Numbered from the stretch's first letter, positions 8,569 through 18,587 are shown. The stretch is 64,000 nt of DNA from an uncultured Christensenella sp. (GCA_949284695.1 CASDWJ010000020.1:62001-126000); one strand, 5' to 3'. Translations and numbers: made by a program. Notes: generated by a model from the letters alone, not told the origin.

Positions 8569-11128
8569 TCTTCACCTGGATCATCTCGTACGCTTCGATG
8601 ATATCGCCTTCCTTGATATCGCCGAACTTTTCAAGACCAACGCCGCACTCGTAACCGCTCGCCACTTCTTTTGCGTCGTTCTTTTCTCTCTTGAGAGAAG
8701 CGATGTCGCCGTCGAATACGACGATATTGTCGCGTATAAGTCTCGCTTTGTTGGTTCTCGCTATCTTGCCGTCGGTCACGTAACAACCGGCTATCAGACC
8801 TACGCCGCTGATCCTGAACGTCGCTCTGACTTCGGCGTGTCCGACGATCTCCTCTCTGAATACGGGGGCGAGCATGCCCTTGAGCGCCGCGGTGATGTCG
8901 TCGATCGCCTCGTATATGACGCGGTAGTATCTGATCTCGATGGAGCTCCTCTCCGCGAGCTGTCTCGCCTTGGGTTCCGCTTTGACGTTGAACGCAAGTA
9001 TCAGCGCGTTGGAAGTGTACGCGAGGTTGACGTCGCCTTCGCTTATCGCTCCTACGCCTGCGTGTATTATGGAAATCTTGACGTTGTCGTCCTTCATCTT
9101 GTCGGAGATCTCGAGGAGCGACTGCTTCATCGCTTCGGCAGAGCCCTGAACGTCCGCTTTGATTATGACGGCGAGCGACTTGACGTCCTCCGACGACGCG
9201 TCCTTGAACATATCCTCGAGAGTTCTCGCTCCCGCGGTGCGGTTCTGCATCTCGATCCTCTCCTTGGCGGCTCTCTCTGCGGCTACTTCCTTGGCGAGTT
9301 TTTCGTCGCCAACAACGACGAGCTTGTCGCCGGCGTTGGGCACTTCGCTGAAGCCCTGCACCTGCGCCGCGAAAGAGGGTTTCGCCTCTTTGATACGCTT
9401 GCCGGTAAAGTCGGTCATGGAACGTATCTTGCCTATGCAAGTGCCTGCGACGACGTAGTCGGACACGTGGAGCGTACCGCTCTGCACGAGTACGGTAGCG
9501 ACGGGTCCGAGACCTTTGTCGAGTCTCGCTTCGATGATCGAACCCTGAGCGGGACAGTCTTCTACAGCCTTGAGTTCGAGCACGTCGGCGGCAAGAAGTA
9601 TGGCTTCGAGCAGTTCGGGAACTCCCTGCCCGGTCTTTGCGCTGACGGGACAAAGCATTACGTCTCCGCCCCATTCCTCTACGAGCACGTCGTGCGCCGC
9701 AAGCTGTTGCTTGAGATTGTCAAGGTTTGCCGTCGGTTTGTCTATCTTGTTGGCGGCGATGATTATCGCAACGCCGGCGTTCTTTGCGTGGTTGATCGCT
9801 TCTACGGTCTGAGGCATGATGCCGTCGTCTGCCGCGACTACGATGACCGCAATGTCGGTGACGTTGGCTCCCCTCATTCTCATCGCGGTAAACGCCTGGT
9901 GTCCGGGGGTGTCGAGGAAAGTGATCTTCTCTCCGTTGACCTCGATCGAGTACGCGCCGATATGCTGGGTGATACCGCCCGCTTCGCCGCGCGCGACGTT
10001 GCTCTTTCTGATATAGTCGAGGAGCGACGTCTTGCCGTGGTCGACGTGACCCATGATGGTGACGATGGGCGGACGTTTCCTGAGTTTATCCTCCGAATAT
10101 TCAACGTGAGTAAGTTCGTTGAGTTTGTCCTCCGCGGTGGTATCCTGCCTGAGTTCGAGCGTGATGCCGTAATCGAGAGCGACGAACTCCGCCGTCTCGA
10201 AATCTATGCTGTCGTTGATCGTCGCGAATTTGCCCATATCGAACAGTTTCTTGACGATCTCGGTAGAGCTCTTGCCTATTTTTTCGCTGAGAACTTTGAT
10301 CGCGACGGGATCGGTATTGATGATCGCGTGTTCAATGACGATTGCCTGAGGCGTGAACACCTCTTTCTTGCCGCCTTTGCGCACCTTGACGTGTCTGACC
10401 TGTCCGTCCTCGTCGTCGCCGCCCTCGTAAACGTAGCCTTTTTTGAGAAGATCGCGCTTGCTGAGACCTTTTTTGTTGTCGTCTTTCGCTCCGCTCTGCT
10501 TCTTCTTGGCGTCCTTTTTATACTGGCTTCCGCCATTCTGAGGAGGAATGTCGAACACTCTCGTCTGAGTGCTTCCCTGAGGTCTCGGCTGATATCCGCC
10601 CTGAGTGCCGGCGGGACGACGAGGTCTGTCGCCCTGAGGCTGTCTCTGCTGATATCCGCCCGACTGTCTCTGCCCGTCGTGTCTCTGACCGAGTTGCGCT
10701 TCGGGATTGATATAAGTTCTCTTCTGAGCAGGTTTCTGAACGGGCTTTTCCTGAGCGACCGGCGCCGCGGGCGGTATGTGTTCTGCCTGTGCGGTCTCCT
10801 CTGCGGGAGACTCTTTCACGGCTTCCTCAACGACGGCGGGCGCTTCCTCCTGCTTATTCTCCTCGGCGGTAGTCGTAGAAACTTCCTCTGGCGCTTCCTG
10901 CTTCGCGGCGGCGTTCTTTTCGTCCTCTATGCGTTGCAATTCCTCCTGCGCCTGTCTGATAAGCTCCGCTTTGACCTGAGCGATCTTAGCGAGAGCCTCC
11001 CTGACGTTGGTTCTCGAAGATACCACCCTGGCGATAAGCGGCTTGACTTTGTCGCTGACAAAGTCGCCTACCTCCTTGAGGTTTTTAGTGTAATCTACCT
11101 TTTCGGTCGTGTTGTTTTCGCTTGCCAC
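8561..11128 (-). CDS. infB: Translation initiation factor IF-2
   Basis: GTPase that places initiator tRNA on the ribosome. It has 855 residues. A long low-complexity segment (about residues 70-230) is rich in Glu, Ala, Gln, Pro and Arg. It is followed by the IF2 N-terminal fold (about 265-320) and the G domain, with GHVDHGKT at 360-367, DTPGH and NKID. Domains II to IV complete the C terminus. Translation starts at GTG with GGAGG six bases upstream. It sits after ylxQ in the nusA operon. The disordered linker is long, but this is common in IF-2. Confidence 0.98.
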   Translation of the reverse strand: MASENNTTEKVDYTKNLKEVGDFVSDKVKPLIARVVSSRTNVREALAKIAQVKAELIRQAQEELQRIEDEKNAAAKQEAPEEVSTTTAEENKQEEAPAVVEEAVKESPAEETAQAEHIPPAAPVAQEKPVQKPAQKRTYINPEAQLGQRHDGQRQSGGYQQRQPQGDRPRRPAGTQGGYQPRPQGSTQTRVFDIPPQNGGSQYKKDAKKKQSGAKDDNKKGLSKRDLLKKGYVYEGGDDEDGQVRHVKVRKGGKKEVFTPQAIVIEHAIINTDPVAIKVLSEKIGKSSTEIVKKLFDMGKFATINDSIDFETAEFVALDYGITLELRQDTTAEDKLNELTHVEYSEDKLRKRPPIVTIMGHVDHGKTSLLDYIRKSNVARGEAGGITQHIGAYSIEVNGEKITFLDTPGHQAFTAMRMRGANVTDIAVIVVAADDGIMPQTVEAINHAKNAGVAIIIAANKIDKPTANLDNLKQQLAAHDVLVEEWGGDVMLCPVSAKTGQGVPELLEAILLAADVLELKAVEDCPAQGSIIEARLDKGLGPVATVLVQSGTLHVSDYVVAGTCIGKIRSMTDFTGKRIKEAKPSFAAQVQGFSEVPNAGDKLVVVGDEKLAKEVAAERAAKERIEMQNRTAGARTLEDMFKDASSEDVKSLAVIIKADVQGSAEAMKQSLLEISDKMKDDNVKISIIHAGVGAISEGDVNLAYTSNALILAFNVKAEPKARQLAERSSIEIRYYRVIYEAIDDITAALKGMLAPVFREEIVGHAEVRATFRISGVGLIAGCYVTDGKIARTNKARLIRDNIVVFDGDIASLKREKNDAKEVASGYECGVGLEKFGDIKEGDIIEAYEMIQVKNE

Positions 11129-11153
11129 AAGCTACCTCCGTTTGAATCGTCGG

Positions 11154-11447
11154 TTAGTCCGACGTAAGTATTCGTTTGATCTGATTGCCGAGCGATTCGT
11201 CTGAAACCGCTACGATCTTTACGTTGTTCCTTTTCAGCGTAGAGCTGAGATAACCTTCTTCGACGGGAAGAAATTCCGCGCCGTTTTTACTGCAGAAATG
11301 CTCCGCTTTACGCTTTGCGCTCGAGCCGAGGCTCTTGTCGTACAGCACGACGGTCGGCGCTTTTTTCAGCCTCAGCAGACATTCGAGACCGAAGACGACT
11401 TTTTTCGCTCTGACGGCGAAACCGAGATAACTGTCAATTCCCGCCAT
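11154..11447 (-). CDS. ylxQ: L7Ae-family putative ribosomal / RNA-binding protein (YlxQ)
   Basis: A 97-residue protein with the L7Ae/L30e/Gadd45 fold pattern: IDSYLGFAVRAKKVVFGLECLL, then VVLYDKSLGSSAKRKAEHFC. YlxQ-type proteins bind kink-turn RNA. The gene overlaps the end of ylxR and lies upstream of infB, exactly as in the nusA-ylxR-ylxQ-infB order. Its precise cellular role is not settled in the family. Confidence 0.9.
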   Translation of the reverse strand: MAGIDSYLGFAVRAKKVVFGLECLLRLKKAPTVVLYDKSLGSSAKRKAEHFCSKNGAEFLPVEEGYLSSTLKRNNVKIVAVSDESLGNQIKRILTSD

Positions 11448-11703
11448 TTTCGTCGAATTCTTTCATCAGTCTCTGATACACGTCGTCATCGACCTTGCAT
11501 CCGAGCGCTCTGTCAAGCCCTCTGGACCTGACGCATTTTGCAAGACACGCCTTGTCCTTGCAGATATACGCGCCTCTGCCGTTTTTCTTGCCGGTAAAGT
11601 CGAGAGAGATCGTGCCTTCGGGATCGCGGACGACCCTGATAAGTTCGTTCTTCGGCTTTGTAGTGCGACAAGCGATACAAGTCCTTTCGGGTACCTTTTT
11701 CAC
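11434..11703 (-). CDS. ylxR: YlxR family RNA-binding / nucleoid-associated protein (DUF448)
   Basis: An 89-residue protein starting MKKVPERTCIACRTTKPKNE, with DFTGKKNGRGAYICKD, the diagnostic DUF448 segments. In Bacillus YlxR has been described as a nucleoid-associated regulator; here only the family membership is shown by the sequence. It starts 3 bp after the nusA stop and overlaps ylxQ by 14 bp. Confidence 0.93.
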   Translation of the reverse strand: MKKVPERTCIACRTTKPKNELIRVVRDPEGTISLDFTGKKNGRGAYICKDKACLAKCVRSRGLDRALGCKVDDDVYQRLMKEFDENGGN

Positions 11704-11706
11704 TTA

Positions 11707-12780
11707 TTATTCCTCTCCGTCCGTACCGCCGATGTTTTCGACAGAAGAATAGGGTTTTACGTCTATCTTCCACTCTGTGAGTTTTGCCGCGAGACGAACG
11801 TTCTGTCCCTGCTTGCCGATCGCAAGCGAGAGTTTATCGTCTGCGACGATCGCTTTAGCGCTCTTTTCTTCGCCGTTGACCTGCACCATGATGACTTTTG
11901 CGGGGCTGAGAGCTCTTGCAATGTATTCGAGCGGATCTGCACACCAGCCGATGACGTCGATCTTCTCGCCATTGAGTTCTCCGACAATGCCGTTGATCCT
12001 CATACCTCTCTGACCGATACAGCTGCCGACTGCGTCGACGCTCGGGTCGTCGGAATATACAGCCAGCTTGGTTCTGTATCCCGCCTCTCTGACGATCTTT
12101 CTGATCTTTACGAGACCCGACTTGATCTCGGGCACTTCCATTTCGAAAAGTCTCTTGACGAAATCTCTGTGCGATCTCGACACCATGACCTGCGAGCCGC
12201 CCTTGAAGTCGGTGCGGATGTTCTTGACGTAAACCTTGAGCACGTCTCCCTGCTTGTATATCTCGCCTTTTACCTGGTCCTGCGGCATCATCACGCCTTC
12301 CATCTGAGAACCGGAGACGTCGAGGTAGATCCTGTCGCCGTCGATCCTTCTGATCTGCGCGGTGACGATCTCGCCCTCTTTCTGGGTCATATCTTCCAAG
12401 GTGATCTTCTTGTGCTCGTCCATCAGTCTCTGCATAAAGACCTGTTTGGCTGTCTGCGCGTCGATACGGCTGAAATTCTTGGGAGATATTTCCTCAACGA
12501 CGCGGTCGCCGACCTTATAAGACGACTTGATCGCCTTAGCGTCCTCGAGAGATATCTCCTTGTCGGGATCCTCGACGGTTTCGACAACGTCCTGATAAGC
12601 GACGATCCTGATGCGGTTGCGCTGTTCGTCTATCTGAACGCTGACGGGACGCGCTTCGCCGGATTCTCTCTTATACGCCGCGGCAATAGCGGCTTCGAGA
12701 GACTTGAGAGTCAGTTCTTTGTCGATTTTTCCTTCTTTTTCGAGCAAGTCGAGCGCAAGAAAAAAGTCCTTGTTAATCAT
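11707..12780 (-). CDS. nusA: Transcription termination/antitermination factor NusA
   Basis: RNA polymerase-associated factor for pausing, termination and antitermination. It has 357 residues with an N-terminal polymerase-binding domain, an S1 domain (about 130-200, GEIVTAQIRRIDGDRIYLD) and two KH domains (GSCIGQRGMRINGIVGELN, then LAIGKQGQNVRLAAKLT). It lacks the C-terminal acidic repeats of proteobacterial NusA, as expected for Bacillota. It lies between rimP and ylxR. Confidence 0.97.
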   Translation of the reverse strand: MINKDFFLALDLLEKEGKIDKELTLKSLEAAIAAAYKRESGEARPVSVQIDEQRNRIRIVAYQDVVETVEDPDKEISLEDAKAIKSSYKVGDRVVEEISPKNFSRIDAQTAKQVFMQRLMDEHKKITLEDMTQKEGEIVTAQIRRIDGDRIYLDVSGSQMEGVMMPQDQVKGEIYKQGDVLKVYVKNIRTDFKGGSQVMVSRSHRDFVKRLFEMEVPEIKSGLVKIRKIVREAGYRTKLAVYSDDPSVDAVGSCIGQRGMRINGIVGELNGEKIDVIGWCADPLEYIARALSPAKVIMVQVNGEEKSAKAIVADDKLSLAIGKQGQNVRLAAKLTEWKIDVKPYSSVENIGGTDGEE

Positions 12781-12789
12781 TTTGTCCTC

Positions 12790-13254
12790 CTAAAACTTGA
12801 TAACCGCTCTCGCGAGGGCTATCTCTTTTATATTTAGTTGTATGGTTTTACCTTTGAGTTCGACCGTCACCGTAGTGAAGTCGTCGTCTACGTCCACGAT
12901 CACCGCCTCGAACTTCTTGACGCCTTCGACCGGTCTGAACAGAGAAAACTCGGTCTCCTCTCCGATATGTTTGCGGTAATCGCGGAGCGTCTTGTAAGGT
13001 CTGTCGAGACCGGGTGACGACACGTTGAGCGTATACGGCTTGCCGTCGGTCGGATCGAGTTCGTCGAGCGGCGCGTCGATCGCGTTGTGAACGGCTTCGC
13101 AGTCGTCGAGCGACACGCCTCCGTCCTTGTCGATATAGACGGTCAAATCGCACTGATCGCCGCGTTTTTTATACTCGACTTCGACCAGTTCGATATTCAT
13201 TTTTTCAAGTATCGGCATTATGAGCGCGCTGACGCTGTCGCAGATTTTGGACAT
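12790..13254 (-). CDS. rimP: Ribosome maturation factor RimP
   Basis: A 154-residue 30S assembly factor. It starts with helical MSKICDSVSALIMPILEKMN, then IELVEVEYKKRG, LTVYIDKDGGVSLDDCEAVH and the LNVSSPGLDRPY signature. It is the first gene of the rimP-nusA-ylxR-ylxQ-infB run. A promoter at 13322-13350 and a leader hairpin at 13275-13296 lie upstream. Confidence 0.96.
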   Translation of the reverse strand: MSKICDSVSALIMPILEKMNIELVEVEYKKRGDQCDLTVYIDKDGGVSLDDCEAVHNAIDAPLDELDPTDGKPYTLNVSSPGLDRPYKTLRDYRKHIGEETEFSLFRPVEGVKKFEAVIVDVDDDFTTVTVELKGKTIQLNIKEIALARAVIKF

Positions 13255-13274
13255 ATACTCTCCTTATATAGTTA

Positions 13275-13296
13275 AAGCGACTGAATTCAGCCGCTT
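13275..13296 (-). other. Leader hairpin before rimP
   Basis: A near-perfect 22-bp inverted repeat: AAGCGGCTG and CAGTCGCTT around AATT, with one G-T pair. It lies about 20 bp before the rimP ATG and downstream of the predicted start site, so it would be in the 5' leader. No T-tract follows, so it is not an obvious terminator. Confidence 0.6.
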
Positions 13297-13321
13297 AGTA
13301 AGTCAATACTATCTTGTGTAT

Positions 13322-13350
13322 ATATTATCACACAAAAATAATAAAATCAA
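13322..13350 (-). promoter_or_regulatory. Promoter for the rimP-nusA-infB operon
   Basis: TTGATT (13345-13350), a 17-bp spacer, then TAATAT (13322-13327) with TGA directly before it, in the A+T-rich gap before rimP. Confidence 0.6.
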
Positions 13351-13481
13351 CAATTTTTCACGTGAGAAAAAATTATTTTTGCAGACGGGCGGCGATTAAC
13401 GCGCCTTAGCCGTGAAAAATCCCCGCAAAAGGCAATAAGATCATAGACAAGTCTTATATTTTCTCCGCACAGAGCGAGACG

Positions 13482-15068
13482 TCAACCGATCACGGACGCG
13501 TCTACGTAATCGCAAAGCTTTATGAACAACTGAGCCGTCGCGTATGCGTCGTAGTAAGCGCGGTGCGCCTCGACGAGCTCTATGCCGAATTCCTTGCTGA
13601 GCACTCTGAGATTGAGCTGACCTCTCCTGCCGGTAACGTTGCGGTATGCCTGCGCGAGCACCATCGTGTCTTTGGTACGGTTGGGCACGGTCATGCCCTG
13701 TTCCGCCGCGGCGTTGCGCAGGACTATGAAGTCGAACTTGTCGCCGTTGTGCGCTACGAGCACGGCGTTGCCGACCCAGGCGAGAAAGTCGGGCAAAACG
13801 TCTTCGATGACGGGCGCGTCCGCGACCATATCGTCGTAGATGTGGTTGGTCGCCGAAGCTCCCTCGGGTATATGCATTTGCGGATCGACGAGTGTGGAAA
13901 AATACTCCGTACACACGCCTCCGACCACTTTTACCGCTCCGATCTCGATGATCTTGCACGGTACGCCGTTGTCTATAAGCCCCGTTGTCTCGAGGTCGAA
14001 CACGACGAAAACGTTGTCGGTAAGATATGCGGGTTTTTCGAGCGCGAAGTCGAAAATGTCCTGCTGAGTCGTGATGTCGAGCGGCAGCGCTTTTATCGGC
14101 ACGTAGGTCTTTTTGCGCTTGAGGTCTTCTTCTGAAAGTATCGACGAATAATTGATCTTGCAGAGGCTGACGCTCTTTGCGATAAGAGAGAGACCTCCGC
14201 GGAAACTGTCGTTCTGCAGATCGCCCACGACGGCTATCTCGGTACCTTCTTCGAGAATGTCGAGAGGTCCTTTCGCCGCTTTCCTCGTGAAATAACAGCA
14301 CCTCATAACGCCCGTGGTGTCGTTGATGTTGAAATTGTAATAGAGATTGCCGCTGGATTTTGAATTTCTGGCGACAATGCTCTCGACTCTGCCCGTTACG
14401 CAAATAGCGGACTGCGGAGTCTTGCAGGCGCGTATATAGCGCGCTTTCGAAGTTATCTCTGAGCCGCAGAGCTTGTGCAGAGCGCTTATTTCGATGTAGC
14501 AATCGTCAATGACGACGGGGACTTCTTCTTTTGCAGTCTCGGAAATGACAAACTTGTCCGTATACGACAGCCTGACGACGTTTTCTCTGTCGTAGGAAGA
14601 ATCGAGATAATCCTTGAGTCCCGAGAGAAGCTCGCATTTTTCAAAGAGATCCCCTACCGATTTTACCACGGTAAAAGTGATCACGACCTTCTTTTCGTCG
14701 CAGACTATATCGGTATTGTCGCTTGAGAGCAACACTGAATATGCTCTGTGATATTTGTTGACGTACTCTTTGATAAGTTTGAACACGATGTCGCGGTCAA
14801 CGCCGAATTTTCTGTAAGAGACTGACACGGTGTATTCCGAAGGCAATATTTCTATCGCGAAGGACAATATTTTTTTCTTGTCCTCATCTGTCAGCTCTCT
14901 GCCGCCGGAATAAGGAACGCCGATCTGTACAGACAGCGTTTTCGCTTCGAGATTGAGGTCGACCGAACGCACGCGCAAAAAGTCGTACGCTCCGTCAAAG
15001 CGTATATTGAGCAATCTGATAAAATCGGTTTTTTCCTCTGTTCCTTTTGTCTTTTCTTCGTCTGCCAT
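13482..15068 (-). CDS. PolC-like protein truncated after the exonuclease domain
   Basis: A 528-residue protein in the polC position between ispG and rimP. Residues 1-210 resemble the PolC N-terminal region. An OB-fold (about 222-305, VTGRVES to LIAKSVSL) and a DnaQ-type 3'-5' exonuclease (about 350-522) follow. The exonuclease is complete: FDLETTG (D358, E360), HNGDKFDF (D446), HRAYYDA (H502, D507). The PHP-domain residues that normally precede the exonuclease are missing, and the chain stops right after it, with no palm, thumb or finger domains. The 227 bp downstream hold no polymerase remnant. It may be a stand-alone proofreading or repair exonuclease. There is no Shine-Dalgarno sequence before the ATG. 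Confidence 0.8.
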   Translation of the reverse strand: MADEEKTKGTEEKTDFIRLLNIRFDGAYDFLRVRSVDLNLEAKTLSVQIGVPYSGGRELTDEDKKKILSFAIEILPSEYTVSVSYRKFGVDRDIVFKLIKEYVNKYHRAYSVLLSSDNTDIVCDEKKVVITFTVVKSVGDLFEKCELLSGLKDYLDSSYDRENVVRLSYTDKFVISETAKEEVPVVIDDCYIEISALHKLCGSEITSKARYIRACKTPQSAICVTGRVESIVARNSKSSGNLYYNFNINDTTGVMRCCYFTRKAAKGPLDILEEGTEIAVVGDLQNDSFRGGLSLIAKSVSLCKINYSSILSEEDLKRKKTYVPIKALPLDITTQQDIFDFALEKPAYLTDNVFVVFDLETTGLIDNGVPCKIIEIGAVKVVGGVCTEYFSTLVDPQMHIPEGASATNHIYDDMVADAPVIEDVLPDFLAWVGNAVLVAHNGDKFDFIVLRNAAAEQGMTVPNRTKDTMVLAQAYRNVTGRRGQLNLRVLSKEFGIELVEAHRAYYDAYATAQLFIKLCDYVDASVIG

Positions 15069-15078
15069 ATTATATAAT

Positions 15079-15107
15079 GTTATAGATATATTTTATTTCC
15101 GTGCCGA
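15079..15107 (-). promoter_or_regulatory. Tentative promoter of the PolC-like gene
   Basis: TCGGCA (15102-15107), a 17-bp spacer and TATAAC (15079-15084) place the start about 4 nt before the ATG. A second candidate, ATGACT-18-TATAGT, lies further upstream. The -35 match is weak. Confidence 0.35.
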
Positions 15108-15230
15108 TATCATTATCGTCTACTATACGCAAAACGCATATTTTAAGTCATATTTCGGCTTGATTTTGTATTTCTTATTCTAAATTAGCGTTATTTTTAT
15201 AATAATTTGCAAGTTTTATAACTATTGCTA

Positions 15231-16262
15231 TTACAATTTGTCGACTTCTTTTATCAGCGCTCCGAGTATTTCCGAATTAGGCACGGTCGCAACGATCTTA
15301 CCTTCTCTGAATATTACAGACTTGTCCTTGCCGCCCGCAACGCCTACGTCGCAACCTTCAGATTCACCGATACCGTTGACGACGCAACCCATAACGGCTA
15401 TCTTTACGCTCTTGTCGAGACCGCGCGCATACTTCTCCACTTCGGTCGCAATGCCCTGCACGTCGATACACGTTCTTGCGCATGTCGGACAGGACACGAC
15501 TTCGGCATACGCCCCGTCATAGCGGTTTATCGCCTTGAGTATCTCCTTTGCGGCATACACCTCTTTGACGGGATCGTCGGTAAGAGATACTCGCACGGTG
15601 TCGCCTATACCGTCGCAGAGAAGCGCGCCTATGCCGATCGCCGATTTTATCAGCCCTTTTTCGTATATGCCCGCTTCGGTCACCCCTACGTGCAGAGGGT
15701 AATCGCACTTCGACGCAAGAAGTCTGTAAGCCTTGACGGTATTCACGACGTCGGACGACTTGACAGATATAACGATGTCGTAAAAACCGTGTTTTTCGAG
15801 AAGCGACACGTGTTCGAGCGCGCTTTCGCACATCGCTTCGGCAAGCGGCATATTCTTGTATTTCTTGTCGAGAGAGCCGCCGTTCACGCCTATACGCACG
15901 GGTATTTCCCTTTCCCTGAGATATTTCGCGAGATATTCGACCTTGCTTTCGTCTCCGATGTTTCCGGGATTGATCCTTATCTTTGCCGCGCCGGCGTCAG
16001 CCGCCTTTACTGCGAGCCTGTAATCGAAATGGATATCGGCTACGATCGGCATCGAGGTGCTTGCGACGATCTCTCTGAGCGCTTCTGCGCTCGCGTTGTC
16101 GGGCACGGAACATCTCGCTATATCGCAACCCGCTTTTTCAAGTGCGGCAAGCTGTGCGACGGTCGCGTTGATATCGCTCGTCCTTGTGTTCGTCATCGAC
16201 TGCACGGCTATCTTTTCGCCGCCGCCGATCGTTATTCTGCCGATTTTAACCTTTTTTGTCAT
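15231..16262 (-). CDS. ispG: 4-hydroxy-3-methylbut-2-enyl diphosphate synthase (IspG)
   Basis: Iron-sulfur enzyme of the MEP isoprenoid pathway that converts MEcPP to HMBPP. It has 343 residues. The TIM-barrel part carries VQSMTNTRTSD, ADIHFDYRLA and IRINPGNIGDES; the C-terminal part carries SCPTCARTCIDVQ and AVMGCVVNGIGES, which supply the cluster cysteines. It lies 3 bp after rseP, in a run with dxr, another MEP enzyme. Confidence 0.97.
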   Translation of the reverse strand: MTKKVKIGRITIGGGEKIAVQSMTNTRTSDINATVAQLAALEKAGCDIARCSVPDNASAEALREIVASTSMPIVADIHFDYRLAVKAADAGAAKIRINPGNIGDESKVEYLAKYLREREIPVRIGVNGGSLDKKYKNMPLAEAMCESALEHVSLLEKHGFYDIVISVKSSDVVNTVKAYRLLASKCDYPLHVGVTEAGIYEKGLIKSAIGIGALLCDGIGDTVRVSLTDDPVKEVYAAKEILKAINRYDGAYAEVVSCPTCARTCIDVQGIATEVEKYARGLDKSVKIAVMGCVVNGIGESEGCDVGVAGGKDKSVIFREGKIVATVPNSEILGALIKEVDKL

Positions 16263-16265
16263 ATT

Positions 16266-17369
16266 TCACCCGAAGAAATGCAACAAGTCGAACGTGACGG
16301 CAAGACCGATCAACAATACAAGACCCACTGCGTGTATCATGCCTTCGACTTTGCGGTCGAGAGGTTTTTTCCTTATCCACTCTATTATAGCAAACACTAT
16401 CCGCGAGCCGTCAAGCGCGGGAAGCGGCAAAATGTTCATAAACGCTATCGATACCGAAAGCACCGCAACGCCGTAAGCCACGGCGGCAAAGCCCGACTGC
16501 CCGAGCTGAACGAGCGCGGAGACCGCGGTTATAGTGCCGCCCATCGTGTCTTTCACTTTAGCCGCGCCCGTGAAAAGCTGACCTATCGACTTGAATATCA
16601 GTTCCACCACGTCTCCGCAGAAGTTGAACGCACGCGCGACTGCGGCAAAATACCCCAGTTTGTACTGCCCGAAGCCGTACGTTATGCCGAGACCTTTTTT
16701 GACTTCGGTTGCCGTCTCACCGTTTTCGTCGGTATATACGTAGTTATAATCCGTCTTTTCGGCGCTGAAAGTCACTTCTTCACCGTCTCTTATCACGGTG
16801 AATTCGTTGACGTCGCTGCCGGATATGAGTTCCCCAAGTTTGCCGGACTCGAGAAGGCTGTAAACGGGCTTTCCGTTGACTTCGATAATCATATCGCCTT
16901 CTTCAAACTGCTGAACGTGCTCTGCGTCGACAAATTCGTATGTGCCGACAATGACGGGAGCCGCCTCGCCGTATGCCATAAAGAACACGTTGAGTATCAC
17001 GAGCGCGCTTATAAAATTGAAAAACACGCCCGCGCCGAGCACGATGATTCGCTTCCAGACAGGCTGAGCGTTAAAACTCTGCGGCGACGAAGCTTCTTCG
17101 TCCTCTCCCTCGAACGCGCAGAAGCCGCCCGCGGGGATACATCGCACAGAAAACGCCTCTCCCGTCTCCTTGTTCGTGACGACTCTGAATATCGCGGGTC
17201 CGAAGCCTATCGCGAATTCGTTGATTTTAAAGCCGAGTATCTTGCCCGCCGTGTAATGCCCGAGTTCGTGAACAACGATCATGAACATGAAGCATATCAT
17301 CGCAATGACGATATATCCTATCCACTTGAATACTTCGCCTGCGCTGACGCAAAGCAAAAATGTGGTCAT
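16266..17369 (-). CDS. rseP: Site-2 protease RseP-type zinc metalloprotease
   Basis: Intramembrane metalloprotease that cleaves membrane-bound substrates such as anti-sigma factors. The zinc site VVHELGHYTAGK (H34, E35, H38) lies in the first membrane helix, a PDZ domain sits near the middle (about 150-220), and ILPLPALDGSRIVF supplies the third ligand in a later helix. The 367-residue length and the dxr-rseP-ispG order are typical. The start overlaps the dxr stop as ATGA. Confidence 0.95.
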   Translation of the reverse strand: MTTFLLCVSAGEVFKWIGYIVIAMICFMFMIVVHELGHYTAGKILGFKINEFAIGFGPAIFRVVTNKETGEAFSVRCIPAGGFCAFEGEDEEASSPQSFNAQPVWKRIIVLGAGVFFNFISALVILNVFFMAYGEAAPVIVGTYEFVDAEHVQQFEEGDMIIEVNGKPVYSLLESGKLGELISGSDVNEFTVIRDGEEVTFSAEKTDYNYVYTDENGETATEVKKGLGITYGFGQYKLGYFAAVARAFNFCGDVVELIFKSIGQLFTGAAKVKDTMGGTITAVSALVQLGQSGFAAVAYGVAVLSVSIAFMNILPLPALDGSRIVFAIIEWIRKKPLDRKVEGMIHAVGLVLLIGLAVTFDLLHFFG

Positions 17370-18520
17370 ACTCTTTCTCTCCCGATAACGTCCGCTACGT
17401 ATTTTTTGACTTTGGAGTCGGTTGCGAGCACTTCTTCGAGTTCTGCGAAATCCTTCGGGTCGCAGAATGCGTCCAGCGCTCTTTTAATATAGTATGGTAT
17501 ATCGTAGAATTTTATTTGTCTTTTCGCAAACCTGTCTACCGCAACTTCGTTAGCGGCATTGAGGACGGCGGTCGCGTTGCCGCCGCGTTTTACGCACCCA
17601 AGAGCGATCGCGAGACACTCGAAAACCTCGTAATCCGGTTTTTCGAAATCGAGCCTTAACCCGTCGAACGAAAGCGGCGTAAAACAATAATCACCTCTTT
17701 CGGGATATAAAAGCGCAAGCTGTATCGGCAGTCTCATGTCCGGAAAACTCAGTTGCGCGATTATACTGCCGTCGGCATATTCAACCATAGAATGTACGAC
17801 GCTCTGCCTGTGCACGACGACGTCTATCGCGTCAGCGCCGAGACCGAACAGATGAGAAGCCTCTATAACTTCGAATCCCTTATTCATCATGGTCGCGCTG
17901 TCGACGGTGACCTTGAGTCCCATATTCCAGGTCGGATGCTTCAGCGCGTCGTCTACGGTGACGTCGGACAGTTCCTCTCTCTTTTTACCTCTGAACGCGC
18001 CGCCCGACGCGGTGAGGATTATCTTTTTCAGCTGCTTAGCCGCATCCGCGTTCCTGTTCAGGCATTGCCAGATCGCGCTGTGTTCGCTGTCTACGGGAAG
18101 CACTCTCACGCCGCGCTCTTTTGCGGTCTTCATGACTATCGAACCGCCCGCAACGAGAGTCTCTTTGTTGGCGAGCGCAATTTCGTTGCCCGCATTTATC
18201 GCGCGCATGGTCGGCACGAGCCCGCTTATACCCACGAGAGAGTTGAGAACTGTGGCATTGCACGCGCACGCTATCCTCTCCGGCGCGTCCTCGCCCGCAA
18301 AAAGCGTGGTTTGGGGAGGTAAAACGAGAGATCTCGCCGCATTTTCGTCGCGTACGGCGACGTACCTCGGTCTGAATTCGTCGATTTGCCGTTGCAGAAG
18401 CGATACGTTTTTATCGCAACAAAGACCCGCCACCCGCAATCCTGACGGATAACGTCTGACGGTCTCAAGCGCCTGCGTGCCAATTGAACCGGTACTGCCG
18501 AGTATGATCAGGTCTTTCAT
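17366..18520 (-). CDS. dxr: 1-deoxy-D-xylulose 5-phosphate reductoisomerase
   Basis: Second enzyme of the MEP pathway. The NADPH-binding start LGSTGSIGTQALETVRR, the ALANKETLVAGG segment and the metal-site segment PVDSEHSAIWQCL are all present. The 384-residue length is typical. It has AAGGAG before the ATG and overlaps rseP by 4 bp. Confidence 0.97.
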   Translation of the reverse strand: MKDLIILGSTGSIGTQALETVRRYPSGLRVAGLCCDKNVSLLQRQIDEFRPRYVAVRDENAARSLVLPPQTTLFAGEDAPERIACACNATVLNSLVGISGLVPTMRAINAGNEIALANKETLVAGGSIVMKTAKERGVRVLPVDSEHSAIWQCLNRNADAAKQLKKIILTASGGAFRGKKREELSDVTVDDALKHPTWNMGLKVTVDSATMMNKGFEVIEASHLFGLGADAIDVVVHRQSVVHSMVEYADGSIIAQLSFPDMRLPIQLALLYPERGDYCFTPLSFDGLRLDFEKPDYEVFECLAIALGCVKRGGNATAVLNAANEVAVDRFAKRQIKFYDIPYYIKRALDAFCDPKDFAELEEVLATDSKVKKYVADVIGRERV

Positions 18521-18587
18521 ATTATCTCCTTGCGTATGCGGAGCCGACGACCCGTCGATGCCGCGGTACGCGTAAAATCGGCGTTTT

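Noticed and set aside
8447..11167. A 906-codon open frame on the plus strand, antisense to infB
   Set aside because: It mirrors infB, is rich in Arg, Val and Asp as expected from the reverse complement of G+C-biased codons, and matches no family. The infB frame has all IF-2 motifs.
13441..14502. Arg-rich minus-strand frame overlapping the PolC-like gene
   Set aside because: It is out of frame with the exonuclease and OB domains, has no family features and no start signal. It does not represent a missing polymerase part.
15225..17492. A 755-codon plus-strand frame opposite ispG and rseP
   Set aside because: Same codon-bias artefact. The minus-strand genes are certain and their start and stop positions interlock.
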